From Hyphochytrium catenoides (taxonomy: Eukaryota; Sar; Hyphochytriomycetes; Hyphochytriales; Hyphochytriaceae): a stretch of DNA of 64,000 bases. The DNA lies in assembly GCA_900088475.1 (NCBI GenBank), contig FLMG01002456.1, positions 19,277 through 83,276 of the forward strand. Direction: 5' to 3'. Below, one piece after another: positions 52,280 through 64,000 of the stretch. Below the pieces are notes generated by a model. It saw only the letters and a program-made list of their open reading frames with translations. It had not been told where the DNA came from and made no database searches. How positions within the stretch are numbered: position 1 is the first letter of the stretch; each line of letters starts with the position of its first letter. The position numbers were made by a program, and so were the translations under genes.

Positions 52280-55200
52280 CTAGGGCAGAATTCCATTCGA
52301 GCGCTTCTGGAAGTTGTCGTACCTGAAAAGTCAAAGAGAGAGGTTAAGGCATGGAACCAGCGACATATTTATCGTAAAGGTGGCGAGAGGACAGCAGAGC
52401 TAGAAATATATGGTCGCTATCCTGCGGGCATCGTGCGGCCCAAGTCCGAAGAACCGTCACACTAGAGAGTCTACACCCCAGTGAACGCCCAACCAAAGGA
52501 TAGGATCAGAAACACTTACTGCGTCGTTCCCCAGTGGTTGTAGNNNNNNNNNNNNNNNNNNNNNNNNNNNNNNNNNNNNNNNNNNNNNNNNNNNNNNNNN
52601 NNNNNNNNNACGCAACAAGGGCCAGGATCTTCTGACAGTTTCGGCGGGCGGCAGCAAATCCCGCTAGGAACTTCTGTTGATACTCAATAAAACCCTGGGA
52701 TCCCAGTCCTCCCATGATGTCGACCATCTCTACCGTCAGCTTGAACGGAGCTGTTTCCAAACTGAAGCGGCCACCTAATCACAAGCACTGAGTGCGACAG
52801 CCAAAGAGGGTCTATCTAGAGGAGGTACAAACGAGATGTGACAAGGATTGAGCGGGCTTATCCCGGACCAGCAGAAGCTATGAGCCTAACTAGTGAAAAG
52901 GATAGGGGCAAAGGACAACTCTTCACTGACATCATACCTGGTGCTATTCCTAGTATGAACCCGAAGTCAATATGAATGACATGACCGTCCTTATCCACCA
53001 TGATGTTTCCATTGTGCCGGTCTTTGATCTGAAGAAAGTAACAGACGGCGCTGTACGCAGCCATAGAGCTGATAAAGTTTGCGCGCGCGTTTTCAAAGTC
53101 GGGTGAGCCTTCAGGCCCAAATCTCTCAAGGAAATATCCCCACAATCCTCCTTCTCCTGTCTTCTCCTGCTGCTTCTTCTTGACGCCGTCAATGGAGTTA
53201 GAGTCATGCAGAGTCTCAATTAAGCCAACACTAGGGCCCGTACAGACAATCCTGTGAGAGGGAGAGCCAGCGCTGCGGTTAGAATGGCGGCACAATGTGT
53301 AACCTCCTTCCCACCTAAACGTAAGTAAAAACTTGTTTGAAGCATTCGGGCATTTTCAAGCCTATGTGGATTTTAGATCAGGAGATCGATGAAGCGATTT
53401 AGCTTCTCTCGAATGCCCAATTCTTACCTGTACGGAAGGAGCCAGAGGTCCAGATTGTTCTCTAGGAAGATATTGTTGAACATGTCGATGAGTTGGAGCG
53501 TGAACACTTCCTGGCGCATGTCGTCGAACGACTTCGCAATGACTGACTGCATACTCCATCCTGGAAGGTGGCCATGCGGCGACACGGCGCGTCGCTTCGC
53601 AATCTACAGGGAGCAAAACCTGACTAAGAACGGACCATCTAAGCCTTTTAGCTTAAACGAATCCCTCGCTCTTAGCAGATTATAAACGTCAAGCCGCTCA
53701 CAGCTGGAATGTTTCTGAATCTACTTGCGGTCTGGGTCCCGGCCCAAATGTCCTCACTTTTTATCCCTGTTGCACATGCGCTCTTTCTAACGGGCTTCCC
53801 TTACCTTGTCTTCCCAAGTCTCGAAGATGGCTCCGTTAGCATCGGTCTCTTCTGGTTCGGATGGCGGGGGTGCAGGCCTGCTACCGGGAACAGGGTCAGC
53901 GGCTCATGGGCGTTGCTAGCTAATCAGGCGGTCGCGGTCGGCGTCTGGGCAAAAGTTTCTCGGGTATACCTTTCCTTGAGTAGATTCTCAAAATGCTCCA
54001 TCTTGGAGGAATCCGAAGTAAGATCGTCAAACTCGCTTTCCTCAGATCTTTCCGAGTGAGTTCTCATTCCCCCAATTGCTTGAAGAATCATCTGCATTTG
54101 TCCTATTGATATGGCATGGTAAAAAACCAGCATGGCCTTTCACTAGGAACTAGAAATTGATCACCTTCTTCTTCCGCTTCTTCAGGATTATCGCCTGAAG
54201 CAGCGATGCCCTTTCGTACGCTTCCAACCTAAGATTGAAGGCGAGCTTTATGTCCGGAACCACTATCCAAGCCATTCAAGGATAAAATTTCTAGTTCTCT
54301 TTCGAGCTCTCTCTCTCATACTCCGTCCCAGGTCAATCCGTCTCATCTCATTCCGCCTCAGCCCCATCGTTTGCCACCGCATACTCAAGGGATCATCTTA
54401 CAATCTTCACCACAATTCTTTAACATTTGTACCCTGACTGACCTTCTGCAAAGCGTTGAGCTTGGATTTGCCCTTGGTGTCCGCGGGATTTGAGTTACCC
54501 TTATCTGAAGGCGCATAAAGAGTTTTACATACAGGTTCGGACGTGCACAGGACTTCGAATGCAACCAGCGTTGGTGCCCGCGCCTTCGTTGAGAAGACTG
54601 TGCTGTCAGACTCGACAACTTCAATTATCTAAGAGATAGGGACAACAACTACAATGAGCCTTATTGAAACCGTCAAAGTAAGAAATGGGCATCGCTGAGA
54701 CCCACGGATAGAACTTTGTTCAAGCGCATTGGGGAGAATCATACGAAGAATGAACTAAGGAACAGCAACATAAACAAGAAGATCCAAACTGCTCTCATTA
54801 GAAGATGGTCTCTACGGTTCAACAAAGGCGAGGATCAAGATACATCCTTCAGCCAGAGAAAGCAGTGAATTCCTCTTGATCACGGCCATAGACACCCCTA
54901 AGCTTTCCTCACACCTTCTTCAAGGGATCTCCGCCACTGCACGTGGGAATGTACAATGTGCCCTTAAGGTGCTCGCGGAATTCGCCAAGCTTTGATGGTA
55001 GAATCTTCTTCCTTTCTGACCTTTCCACGTGGCGAAGGTCCTCCGCTATGTCGGTCAGGTGCTTGACGAAGTTGGCCATGCCTGTAGAGTTGCGACATAT
55101 TAGCCGGCCACACCCCATAGCATACCTAGCCGCATCTGCCAAATGACGCCTACCCTCGAAACAAAGCTCTGATGCGTCACCCGCGAAGCTGGAACTGGCA

Positions 55201-58200
55201 GTGCTTTGGCTCATCCTCGACGCGTTTGAAGGGGTAAGGGAAGGCCCATCGCATGTTTGTCCTTCAACGCCAATCGTCTTCAGTTTCCCACTCAGATGAC
55301 CCGAAAGTCCAGATCTAAGGTTTGACCGTCAGAATTGGCATCTGCTTGCGCCGTTAAAGGAGAATCTTAGTTACCGAGTTCCCTGGTAGCCTCTAGGCTC
55401 GAAAGCATCCGTGTCTTCGGGATAGATGCTGAGGGCGTCAAAAAGAGTTCCTGCAGCCTCATGTTGAAGGATAGCGGCTCGGCAGGACGTTATATCCTGG
55501 TAAAAGCATTGAAGACAAGGTTGGTTCTAGGCAGAGCTATAAAACGCCCCGTCAAAAGGGGAAGTCGGTCTCTTTTCCTGAGCCCAAGGCTCATGTCGTA
55601 TATAGTAACCATGCGACGAAGAACTGAGAGATCCAGAAGCAAAAGGGTCAATCCAATAGCTCGTCGAGTACAGCAGAGTATGAAAGAAGATATAAACAAG
55701 CACAGCAGAGTAACAGCGATGGTAGAGGGCGCCCCTATTAGGGACTAGAGATGGTGTCACCTCATCTGAATCAGCGAAGAGCCAGTTCCAGAAGAGAATT
55801 GAAGGCATTTTGGCTTCAAAAGACTGGACCGCAATCTCCATCTCCGCATAGACACCGGTCATGTGCTCCATCTGGTGCTGGGGGACATCTCGCAGCCAAA
55901 GATCAGAGAAAAGACCAAATTCCTCGGCTGAAACCACCATTAGAAGCATGAAAAAACACTGGTGAGCCAGCAAGAAATTGCTGCTTTGGACAGCGTCGTC
56001 GTAAATCGCCAGGAACTCCCACGCCGCTAAGAGCTTCAAATGCGGGCTTCGCCGAGCGATGGCGCGGATGAAGTAGGAGTAGAGAACCAGCTGTAGCGTA
56101 CAAAGTGCCGTGGTGGGTTAAAAAGGCCATCTTTATAGAGAACTACACAGTGGCAAACAGAGCTTCTGCAGAAAAGGCGCAAAGGACCATTCGAGAGCCG
56201 TACAGGCCGATGAAAAGCATAAGAACTTCAAGGACGTGCAAGGGATAGAAAAGGAAGGTTTTGCTGACTATGTACCTGGACTCGATTAAACCGTTCTCCA
56301 AACGATATCATGAGACTTCGCACAAAGCCCGTCAACTGCGTCCAATAGAACTCAATCTCTTGGTTGTGGCATTCCACGAACCTGAGGTGCCAAAAGGCGT
56401 AGATCTGATTAGACGACATGCAATCCTCTTCCATAAGGGCCCAGACGACCAATCACCTCGTCATTTGGGCCAAAACAACGACAAATGGCTCAGGTTTGTC
56501 CCTAAGGAAGTGTAGAAGCGAGAGACCATAGAGCAGGTCGAAATTTTTGCTCTGCATGAGTTTAGTGATCTGGTCTCTGACACTTGGCTTCAGCACAGAA
56601 CCTGCTCACGGAGACGGAAAAGTAACGCTTAGTAACTTGAAGTCATGACTCTGGCGCGTTCAGCGAGATATTGCTTGGTGGCGTATCACCACATACCCAA
56701 TCCGGCGTACACAAGCAAGCCTTCAATAATTAGGGCAAAAGCGCGCTTGACGCACCTCTTACAATAGAGTCTACATGCCCGTCAAACTCATCTAATGTGC
56801 GCACGAAGTGCATAAGAACAAAGATGAAGTTGATAAAGTCCTGACGTTGATAGCACTGATCGCAGACAGCAACGGGATCGCATTCGCCGAGCTGCGGTAA
56901 CAGAATCTGGCGGCTACAATGCGGTAGACAGTAGGGCAGGCAACAACTGACACAATACTCGCGACGCTTAGAGACCTACAAGTTCCGACGACTGTTAGCC
57001 CAATGGGGTCGATATGACTATATTCCTAAGCTAGCTTCTCAAGGAAGCTCCTTTCTTGAGAGTTGACAGAACTCCCTTACCGAAAATTCGACGTTACATT
57101 TGTAGCAATGCGTGTCGATGACCTTTAAGCGAGCGTAATCCTCCTTTCGAACAGCAGCGGCTAGTGCCAACATGCTGATTAGCGAGAATTCTAGTCTCAT
57201 TTGAAGCCAAGACAACAGTGGGCTGCATAGGGGTTCAATTATCTTCGACCTATCTCATACCTCGAGCCTTGCGGTCCCGTCGAGCTTTTGTCCGCCGGTT
57301 CACCCAATAACCACCAATAGCGGCTCCCACGGCAGTTCCGACTACCGGAAGCAACATGCTACCCAACAGAGCGCCACCCACCACGCCCCCAGCAGTGAAG
57401 CGCCCAACCTTGAATCGTTGATAATTGAGGTATTAGCCCATCTAAGCTGACGTCTACGATGTGGTACCTTGGTCGTCTTCCTCTTCTCTGCATCTGCTTG
57501 TAGATCTACAGCGCCCCAACTTCCGCTCCTTGAGTCTCTTTGTGAAACGTCTGATCCTGCTGGCCATTGCAGCTTTATGGCTGAGGCCACTGCCTCCATC
57601 CAACGCTGCTTCTCCTCTGGCGTCGACGCGGCGCACTTCAGAAAGTATTGATGCTAGGAGAGAGAGAGCGCGTGGCAATCAGCAACTAACTTCTCGGTTC
57701 TTATGCTCAATAGTAACCCATCACTACGTTGATACCTTATAGGATTGGCCGACGACAATGAAGCCATTGCGGTAATGGCCAATTCGCCCCTTTCCGTCCC
57801 ATTCCTCAACTGCAACCGCCCGTATCTCTCCTAGTAAGTTCTTGCTGAGCTGGGCATCCTCTTTATGCTTGAACCACTGTACCCGTGTGCCTAAAAGAAC
57901 GCAAAAGCGTTCCTTCAGATGGTGGTGGGAATTCTTAGCGAAATGCAATCGTAGCTTCAGGGGCCCTTCCAGATATGAAAGCTCTTGAGGCATAGAGACA
58001 GAAGCCTCAATATATGAGGCACTTGTCTCGGTTAAGGGCACTGTAGCAATTGAAAAATAAGAACGTTGACCGCGCTCCCGCTCAGAGAGAAGAAACATAC
58101 AAACACATAGCAAATGGCAGCAATAGACCACTTAGTAACGTACGAAAAGCCGAAATCATGGACGAAAAGGACGGCCAAGAACCGTTCACGACATCAAGCA

Positions 58201-58601
58201 GAAAAAGGCGGACCTGTGCTGACGTCCTCCGGCTTCGTCCTCATGGCAGCCTTCAAGACCTCATCTTCGTAAGCCGCCGTGGCCTCTTTTACTGCGGTGG
58301 CAAAAACTTCCATGGTCAGTTGGCTCATTTCCTGAATCTTTCCAGACCTAAGAAGGTACTCCAGGCGCTGAAGGTGCTCTAAAACATCAATGCCGTGATC
58401 CACGCGCGTCTCGGGATTAGCCACCTCGCTGCTCCGATCTTCACCTTCCTTCAAAGAGCCAGCATACTGCCGAATAGAGGACTCGCTCTCTTGTCCATCT
58501 TCACTAAGGGAACCAAAGCTTTGATGTCGTGAAGTCATCAGTTGGCTCTGACCAGCACTTCTCTGAGAAACGCTCTCTAGCTGATTTGAAAGCTGATCCA
58601 T
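52280..58601 (-). CDS. phosphatidylinositol 4-kinase (type III beta-like) with N-terminal PH, glycine-zipper and FYVE-like domains, ~20 exons, >1210 aa
   Basis: Makes PI4P at Golgi-type membranes. Exons: 58601-58214, 58040-57736, 57653-57468, 57408-57261, 57190-57081, 56975-56756, 56601-56457, 56381-56276, 56090-55761, 55496-55375, 55314-54915, 54628-54443, 54228-54165, 54102-53970, 53880-53805, 53603-53428, 53251-52938, 52774-52610, gap, 52543-52520, 52322-52280; phases agree throughout. A PH domain (LEGPLKLRLHFAKN ... YFLKCAASTPEEKQRWMEAV) covers residues ~145-260. Next are a glycine zipper (TAGGVVGGALLGSML) and a zinc finger (CYKCNVEFSVSKRREYCVSC, PHCS, VCDQC). After a helical region comes the kinase: FSTKARAPTLVAFEV, SPHGHLPGWSMQSVIAK (Lys), DMRQEVFTLQL, IKDRHNGNIM, HIDFGFIL, FKLTVEMVDIMGG and the tail YDNFQKRSNGILP, matching the YD.FQ...NGIL end of PI4KIII beta. 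The 66-nt N gap falls in the kinase C-lobe. Confidence 0.9.
52544..52609. other. assembly gap (66 N) inside the PI4-kinase gene
   Basis: Run of N within the C-terminal kinase exons; the exons on both sides are in PI4-kinase sequence, so the gap hides only a short stretch, probably including an intron boundary. Confidence 0.95.
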
Positions 58602-61247
58602 ACGAGCTCGGTTTCCCTTCCGGAGAAATAATGTCTATGGGCTAATCCTTTTCAGGCTTAGCTGCTCCTGGACAAATTTGACCTCTGAGCAGAGCACACT
58701 CAGTAGCAAGAAGAGCCCGGCAAGTCAGAAAAGATGGTGTGAGAGATGAGGACCCAATCTCTGACAATGGTGCGGCGCAGCTGCCAGGCCAGATCGGCAT
58801 GTGGTACGGTACGACTCCTTTGACCATTGAGAACAGGGGTTCGAATGATGCAGCAGCAATCTTTGGCCAAAACCATCCAATCCGTTCAATGAAGTTATTT
58901 AGCGAAAATCTCTGGAATCGCCATCCATCCTTACTTGAAACGCTCACCATGTACAGGGTCCACTACATCCACGGTTTGCATGGTACTTACAAAAGTGAGT
59001 ATCTTCGAGAGATAAAGGAACGCTCCACAATCTGACTCCTAATAAAAAGCTTCTATCCAGAAATGACGAAATGACGGCTTGTTTTCTAGGTCGTTGTCAG
59101 AACCCATCTCCTGATTTTGTCATATTTAGAGTTTATAATTGGTGATGCAGTGATGCTCTGTCTTGCTTTATTATTCTCTAGAGTTGAAAGTGCCCTGCAG
59201 TTTTACAGCAACAAATAGGACACAATAGCCCTCTATTTTGTTCTCGAGGCTATCGGCTTGTTGTTTCCTTCCTCTTCTTATGTTATTTATTCTTCAGGAA
59301 GTCTCCCATCGCCTTGCTCTGCAATAGCTCTTTTATTGATGAGGGAACACAAAGAGTTGTTGTGCAACCTACCGCTTTTTCTGAAAAAGCTCATGGTCCT
59401 CATGTCCAGTACGTACCAGGGGTCAGCCGGGTCAGCAGCTGCTCGCCGGTCAGCGGGTCAACAGCTGTCCGAATCAGTAAGGTTAGGGTCCGTACTGCTT
59501 ATTATGTCCACAGTAATTAGCACCATAATCAAGGGTTTACTGCTTCCTCCACCTAACTACTTCTGGAAATACTTTTAGCAGTAGGACGAAGCAGAGACTA
59601 AAGGTGTGCTCCCTGGCCGGTAGACTCCCAGAAGGGCTCAGGGAGGTTTGCTATGAGGCAGCACTAAGGACGTTGGCACTCTAACAGTTATCCTAACCGT
59701 TTTTCATAATCTGGATAATAAATGCGTCATAGTATGATGCTTTCTATAAGAGATCCCGTTACTTTGAAGGTCCATTGCCCGAAGCAATCCCAGAAGACAT
59801 ATCTACCCTGGGGTTGGGGTCTTCTTGATTATTAGCTTATCATTACTAGTACGGGGCTGACCAATAAATGTATAAGGTTTTTGTGCGGGCGGCAGTGTCA
59901 CCTAATAGATCAGAAGGTACCTGCTGCTTCAAATAGGCAAGTCACAGCAGTGGTCTATTGACGGAGAAGAAAACAACGAACAACGAGCAACTACTAGGAC
60001 CAGAAGGACGATAGTAGCAGAAGAAAATGAAGAGTGAGAAGTACTCCATTCGCTCTAAGAGTCGTCCTAATAAGGGCCATGTGGAGAGCAAGGCATGGAG
60101 TACTAAGGCGGCGTTAAACGATTACAAAGTGGTGATGTGGAGAGCAAAGCATAGTACATAAGAAGTTCTTAAAAATTCTCTGGAGACGCCACACACGGTT
60201 TGACAACCGAGCCCTGGAAGACAAAAGTTCGATGGTGGTCCAAGAAGGGTCCGCATGCAACCAGCTGTAATAGACCAAGGAAGCACAACTCGTAGACAAT
60301 CAAGAGAGCTGAAGAACAAAATTTTGAGGACAGTGATCAGAATATGGTCGTGTGGCTGCAGGAAGTTGGAAGCGACTAACTTATTATCGCCCGCTTGCTC
60401 TGGTCATTATGGCGGCTTTGTTGTTGCCTTATTACCTGATTGATGTCCTCTCAAACAGCAGTCTTAGCCCAAACATCCATCTCGCGGTAACAACTGAGAA
60501 CATCCTTGTACGTCCTGGCCCATTGATCGGTTGACCCTTCCTCTTCTCTTCTAGTCATTGAGTGCGCGCATCAAGCCAAGGATTGGACCCAGTAGTCCAG
60601 AAGCCCACGCTCCATAAAACCAAAGACTACAGAAGAGTGGAGTTGTTGGAGTTGTTTGATATTTATTGCTTCTTGCCCATCCGCATCCCTTCAGCGGTCG
60701 GTGGCCGTTACCCGCTAGAAATGTAACGATGCTCTTGAAAGCTCTTGCTGTTTGCTTGCAGTGGTCATTTCAAAGGTAGTGAGTACCGTGTGTCTTTGCC
60801 ACTAGCGGGCGTAGTAATCCTCAGCTTTGCTCGGCATGCCTACCGCAGATCAATAGATCGGTCCGATCAGGGACATGCCCCCCGAGCAGCGGCACGAACG
60901 GACATTAGCCTAGTCCATCAGCGAAGTAGACAGGCACCAAGCCATAAGAAGAAAGCAACTCTTGTAGCAGGCCCTTAATGTATCTGGGCATGGGAAACGC
61001 AGTGCTAGTACTAGGGTAGCTTTCTTATCGGCTTACACTCCTTGTTAGTCTGGGCCCACCATGAGGAATTCACGGATGAATCTCGACCTTACAAGCATCA
61101 GCCGTCATCCTGGAGGTCCAAAGCAAAGAGTTAGTTTAAAAACGCCAGCAAGTGACAACTGGCGTTATCAGGAAGTGACTGCCCCAAAGGTGACATAGAC
61201 TTCATCAGATCCCCACATATAGCTTCACCAATTTGACCTTAGACCCT
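58602..61247. other. intergenic region upstream of the PI4-kinase and unknown genes
   Basis: About 2.6 kb between the divergent PI4 kinase and the gene at 61248. No confident gene. A weak candidate for a small membrane protein lies at 60255-60978 (separate entry). The remaining ORFs lack domains. Confidence 0.45.
60255..60978 (+). CDS. possible small membrane protein (uncertain)
   Basis: I do not recognise this. An ATG at 60255 opens MQPAVIDQGSTTRRQSRELK; a downstream open stretch (about 60372-60498) encodes LALVIMAALLLPYYLIDVL, a plausible membrane segment, ahead of a GTAACA donor. A further open stretch (60762-60978) has LPLAGVVILSFARHAYRR and ends in a basic tail (SHKKKATLVAGP) with stop TAA at 60976-60978. 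I could not join these pieces with fully consistent splice phases, so this may not be a gene. Confidence 0.2.
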
Positions 61248-62342
61248 ATGGCCTCTGCGCAGAACACAAGCGACATTAGCGCTGACCAGGCTAACCTTAG
61301 AGAATTGAATGAGGCCCTCCTTTGGGATGTTGTGAGTAAAGACTCTACTGGAACACCAGGTATTAGCTAGTAATGGGTCCTTGCCATAGCGGATTGTAGC
61401 TCAGGGGTTTGTATCACCACCTAAGGCCAATCAAGTCTACAAAATACGTATAACACGTCTAGCAGCTCAGGCGTGCCAGCTCTTGTCCGGCCAGCCGAGA
61501 ATGTTGATGGCATTGCTGCAGCAAGACGGTTAGCGCAGGAAACTCCCAGACCACCATCGAGGAACAAAATATGCGGCAACCCTGATAGTGCCCGGAGCAC
61601 CATTAGCTTAGTAAGTCCAGTCATCTTGCACTTGCTCAAGGAACAGAGACTAAAACTCATACATGTCGACTAATCAATCCAGGAAGATTTCGCCACTTGC
61701 AGTCCTCGTCTCATTCGAAGCATCGCCTTTTCACCACAACACACACCTATTGATGACGGCTTTTACTCCATCGATGAGTCCATCCCACCGCCATTTAGAA
61801 TCAAGGTCACCCACTCGAAGACCAATAGGAAGGACTATCCCAGAGCCCACATGAGGAATGACAGCTTCAGTCAACCTCTCGATACAGAGAAACTAGACGT
61901 TGATTTGGTTTCTGAGGTCACCGACGATTTTAAGGGACTGGCTCTTGACCCCTGGTGTCCTATTAGCCGCCCCAACACCTCAATGTCATGCAGCAGGTAC
62001 CTTCTTTAGTATTGATTGTCACTGAAGATCTGCGCTTATGATATCATAAGGAATCTCGAGCGTTTGTCTAGTCGTGGGAGCAGTCGAACACATATGACAG
62101 GGGAGACTGAGTGTCTTGGGTGGCTGGAAGGCTTCGAAAGTATGGCAGATCAGGGTCCTGAGGGTTTGTCACTCTCGAAGCCGGAGCCTTCCTTTACATT
62201 GCCAGAAGAAGATTTTGAGTCGGAGTATGGAAGCGACTTCGATATCGCTGGGGAAGTGGAGGTAAGGTGGAGATTGATTTCGAGAGAAGTACAGGACCTC
62301 AACTCCCTGTTAGGAGTTTCCCCAGGATGGTTTGAAGAATGA
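61248..62342 (+). CDS. unknown protein with acidic C-terminus, 4 exons, ~300 aa
   Basis: Function unknown. Exons: 61248-61359, 61426-61610, 61683-61996, 62051-62342; every junction is GT-AG with matching phase, and the total is divisible by three, the main reason to believe in the gene. The start is the ATG at 61248 (MASAQNTSDISADQANLREL). The middle is polar with Pro/Ser/Arg (RRLAQETPRPPSRNK; IDESIPPPFRIKVTHSK), and the end is acidic (LPEEDFESEYGSDFDIAGE) followed by LLGVSPGWFEE. There is no membrane segment and no recognised domain; a largely disordered nuclear or cytosolic protein is likely. It converges with the ORC1/CDC6 gene across 190 bases. The final segment may contain a further 33-nt intron (62262-62294), which would not alter the frame. 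Confidence 0.6.
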
Positions 62343-62532
62343 AAGCACAGAGCCTGCAATGTTCATTACCAATCTTGACCAGGTACGAGCTATTTACCAG
62401 TCGTCGCCAGTTCCGTCATTTGTTTATACTAACCTTGTATTTAGGACTTTCTAAACCTTTTTGCACAATAACCATCCCATGGGACAATATAAATAAAGTG
62501 GCAGATCAAGTCGAACTTTAGGAGAACAGAGC

Positions 62533-64000
62533 TCAAACCCTGCCAGATGCGGCACACTTCATAGCTGCATCCACAAGTCCTTTATCATATTGGACTAACA
62601 AGGAGCTTAGCAGTTGATCTCGGTCCACTTGTATGGAAAGGGGCTTCTTCATATTTGAACCGGATCCGGTTGCATGCACCAAACCTTTGTCGACAAGGCT
62701 ATGTACCAAGCTCCAAAAGTCAGACTCACTTGGCGGGCACCCAAGACGTTCTCTGCGCAGAAAACTAGAGAAACCCTGGTAGAGTGACTTTACAATCTGG
62801 GCTTCGCTGTGGCCGAGGATGAAGCATAGGAGAAGCTAGATATAGAAAGTCAGGAAGGTCAGACTGTGATAAGGCCTCAAAATGGGCGTAAGTCACTCGC
62901 CTTAGCTTGCGCGGGAAGCTTCTGGAGTCTGGTTGATAGACCTGCTCTTTGCGTCCTGCCTAGATACCCCGTTAGGTCTTTTAGTGTTACCAAGGTTCCG
63001 GGCCTATTCATTCGATTCGACAAATCTTGGCCAGCAAGGAGTTCTCGAATGACTTCTCTAGGATAATAGCAACGCTCAGCTCATTTGATCTGTAATAAAT
63101 TATACGAGAGCAAGATACCTGCAGATGGTCAGGGCTCTTCTGGCATCCCCTGAAGTGGCTGACACGGTCCTAGCGCAAAGAGTCAAGGCTTCTGGCTCAA
63201 TGATCGGCGAACAATAATGTTGATCAACTGAGGACAGTCGATGTTGGAGGATTTTCTCCAGCTCCGCGGCAGTATAGGTGGGGAAAACTATTGTGGATGG
63301 ACGTTCTAAGAAAGTTATGGGTCAGACAATGTCGACAACTAAATGGCGTCAGCAAGTGGTTATACCTGACGTCGTGGCGGCAATACCTCTTTCAGAGATG
63401 TCGATGGCATTGGATATCCCTGTTTCAGTTCGACCAGAGGTAAGAGGAGGTGGACCATGGCATTAATATGGCTGAAACGAGACTGTCACGAGACTGGCTT
63501 ACCTATCAGAATCAGCGTTGAGTCAGGAGAGGCCGCGCCCTGAAGCAAGGCATCCATGTAAAGCCTTTCCCGATGTAGAAACTGTTCCACCTCGTCTAGA
63601 ACAATGATGCTGGTTCAGGGTGAAGTAGACCTTAGTCACTATGTTAGAATAGGGGTTCATCGGTGACTTACTTCATGCAGCAACTGGCTGCCTTCGATCG
63701 CTTAAAATAGCTACAAAAGTCGGGGGCGCCTTGGTTTGAAACATGTGCTAAAGCCCTTGAACTTAAATGACGACAGCGGCGGCGCAGCTCTGACGTCAGA
63801 TCTTCTGGAGACATCGAGAAGACATTGACCACTTCATAGTGGAAAGCGTGTGGCTCGACCTGCAGTGACATAGGTTTATGAGCAAGGCCCTTTCAAAGAT
63901 ATAGTTTGTTCCATCTTCAGCGTACCTCTTTAAACTGCGCTAGGACTTGTGTAACTAAAGCTGTCTTTCCAGTGCCTGGAGAGCCACAGATAAACAGAGC
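62533..64000 (-). CDS. ORC1/CDC6-family replication-licensing AAA+ ATPase, C-terminal ~357 aa (cut by window edge)
   Basis: Acts in origin recognition and MCM loading. Exons seen: 64000-63926 (continues off the window), 63859-63672, 63609-63503, 63419-63366, 63305-63119, 63057-62901, 62835-62533; phases agree. Motifs in order: CGSPGTGKTALVTQVLAQF (Walker A), IIVLDEVEQFL (Walker B), GISNAIDISERG (usual GI.NA.DL.ER), VFPTYTAAELEKILQHRL (usual PY....L..I...R) and SATSGDARRALTICR (sensor 2, the ORC1/CDC6 hallmark). A winged-helix end follows (ESDFWSLVHSLVDKGLVHAT). CDC6 and ORC1 cannot be told apart without the missing N-terminus. The junction 62901/62835 works only with a GC donor (AAG|GCGAGT), an uncommon but accepted GC-AG intron. 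Confidence 0.9.

Noticed and set aside
56276-56601. In-frame TGA as a selenocysteine or reassigned codon
   Set aside because: TGA ends several other genes here (for example 33277-33279 and 37398-37400), and a phase-consistent 75-nt intron removes this one.
58642-58950. Minus-strand 102-residue ORF upstream of the PI4 kinase
   Set aside because: No usable donor, no domain, and no frame link to the kinase start.

Overview
The window is nuclear DNA from an intron-dense unicellular eukaryote. Nearly every recognisable gene is cut into short exons by mostly 45-120 nt GT-AG introns, genes lie on both strands, and spacers are often 0.3-5 kb. Two assembly gaps are present (33962-33964 and 52544-52609). 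A beta-1,3-glucan synthase of the large eukaryotic GT48 type, PH/START/ORD lipid-transfer proteins, FYVE/PH lipid kinases and several bacterial-flavoured enzymes (Bacteroidetes-type malate dehydrogenase, family II pyrophosphatase) suggest a protist, most likely of the SAR group; a perkinsid alveolate is my best guess, but nothing in the window proves it. Exon models were built by hand: reading frame, splice phase and family conservation had to agree.

Layout. 1-271 (-): start of a malate dehydrogenase. 3543-7679 (+): PH-START-ORD lipid-transfer protein. 8000-9210 (-): probably myristoylated ubiquitin-like/ankyrin protein. 9899-17961 (-): a ~2340-residue fusion of a complete beta-1,3-glucan synthase with a complete sugar-porter MFS transporter, the most striking gene here. 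17962-22980: 5 kb with simple repeats and no convincing gene. 22981-24135 (+): orphan single-pass membrane protein. 25165-28120 (+): membrane-anchored S41-type peptidase. 29611-33279 (+): membrane-anchored RanBP2-zinc-finger/HECT ubiquitin ligase. 34406-37400 (+): manganese-dependent (family II) inorganic pyrophosphatase. 37901-44123 (-): HRQ1-type helicase. 44525-45256 (-): Cdt1-like licensing factor. 45878-47730 (+): aldo-keto-reductase-like protein lacking the usual catalytic residues. 48745-51995 (+): MCM3. 52280-58601 (-): PH/glycine-zipper/FYVE-like/PI4-kinase beta. 61248-62342 (+): unknown acidic-tailed protein. 62533-64000 (-): ORC1/CDC6 ATPase, cut by the window edge.

How the genes may work together (inference). 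The right half holds three members of the pre-replicative-complex pathway (Cdt1-like, MCM3, ORC1/CDC6) plus the HRQ1 repair helicase within 26 kb. The left half and the PI4 kinase are membrane-lipid and cell-wall biology: a kinase that makes PI4P, a lipid-exchange protein whose family uses PI4P, and a glucan synthase covalently joined to a sugar carrier.
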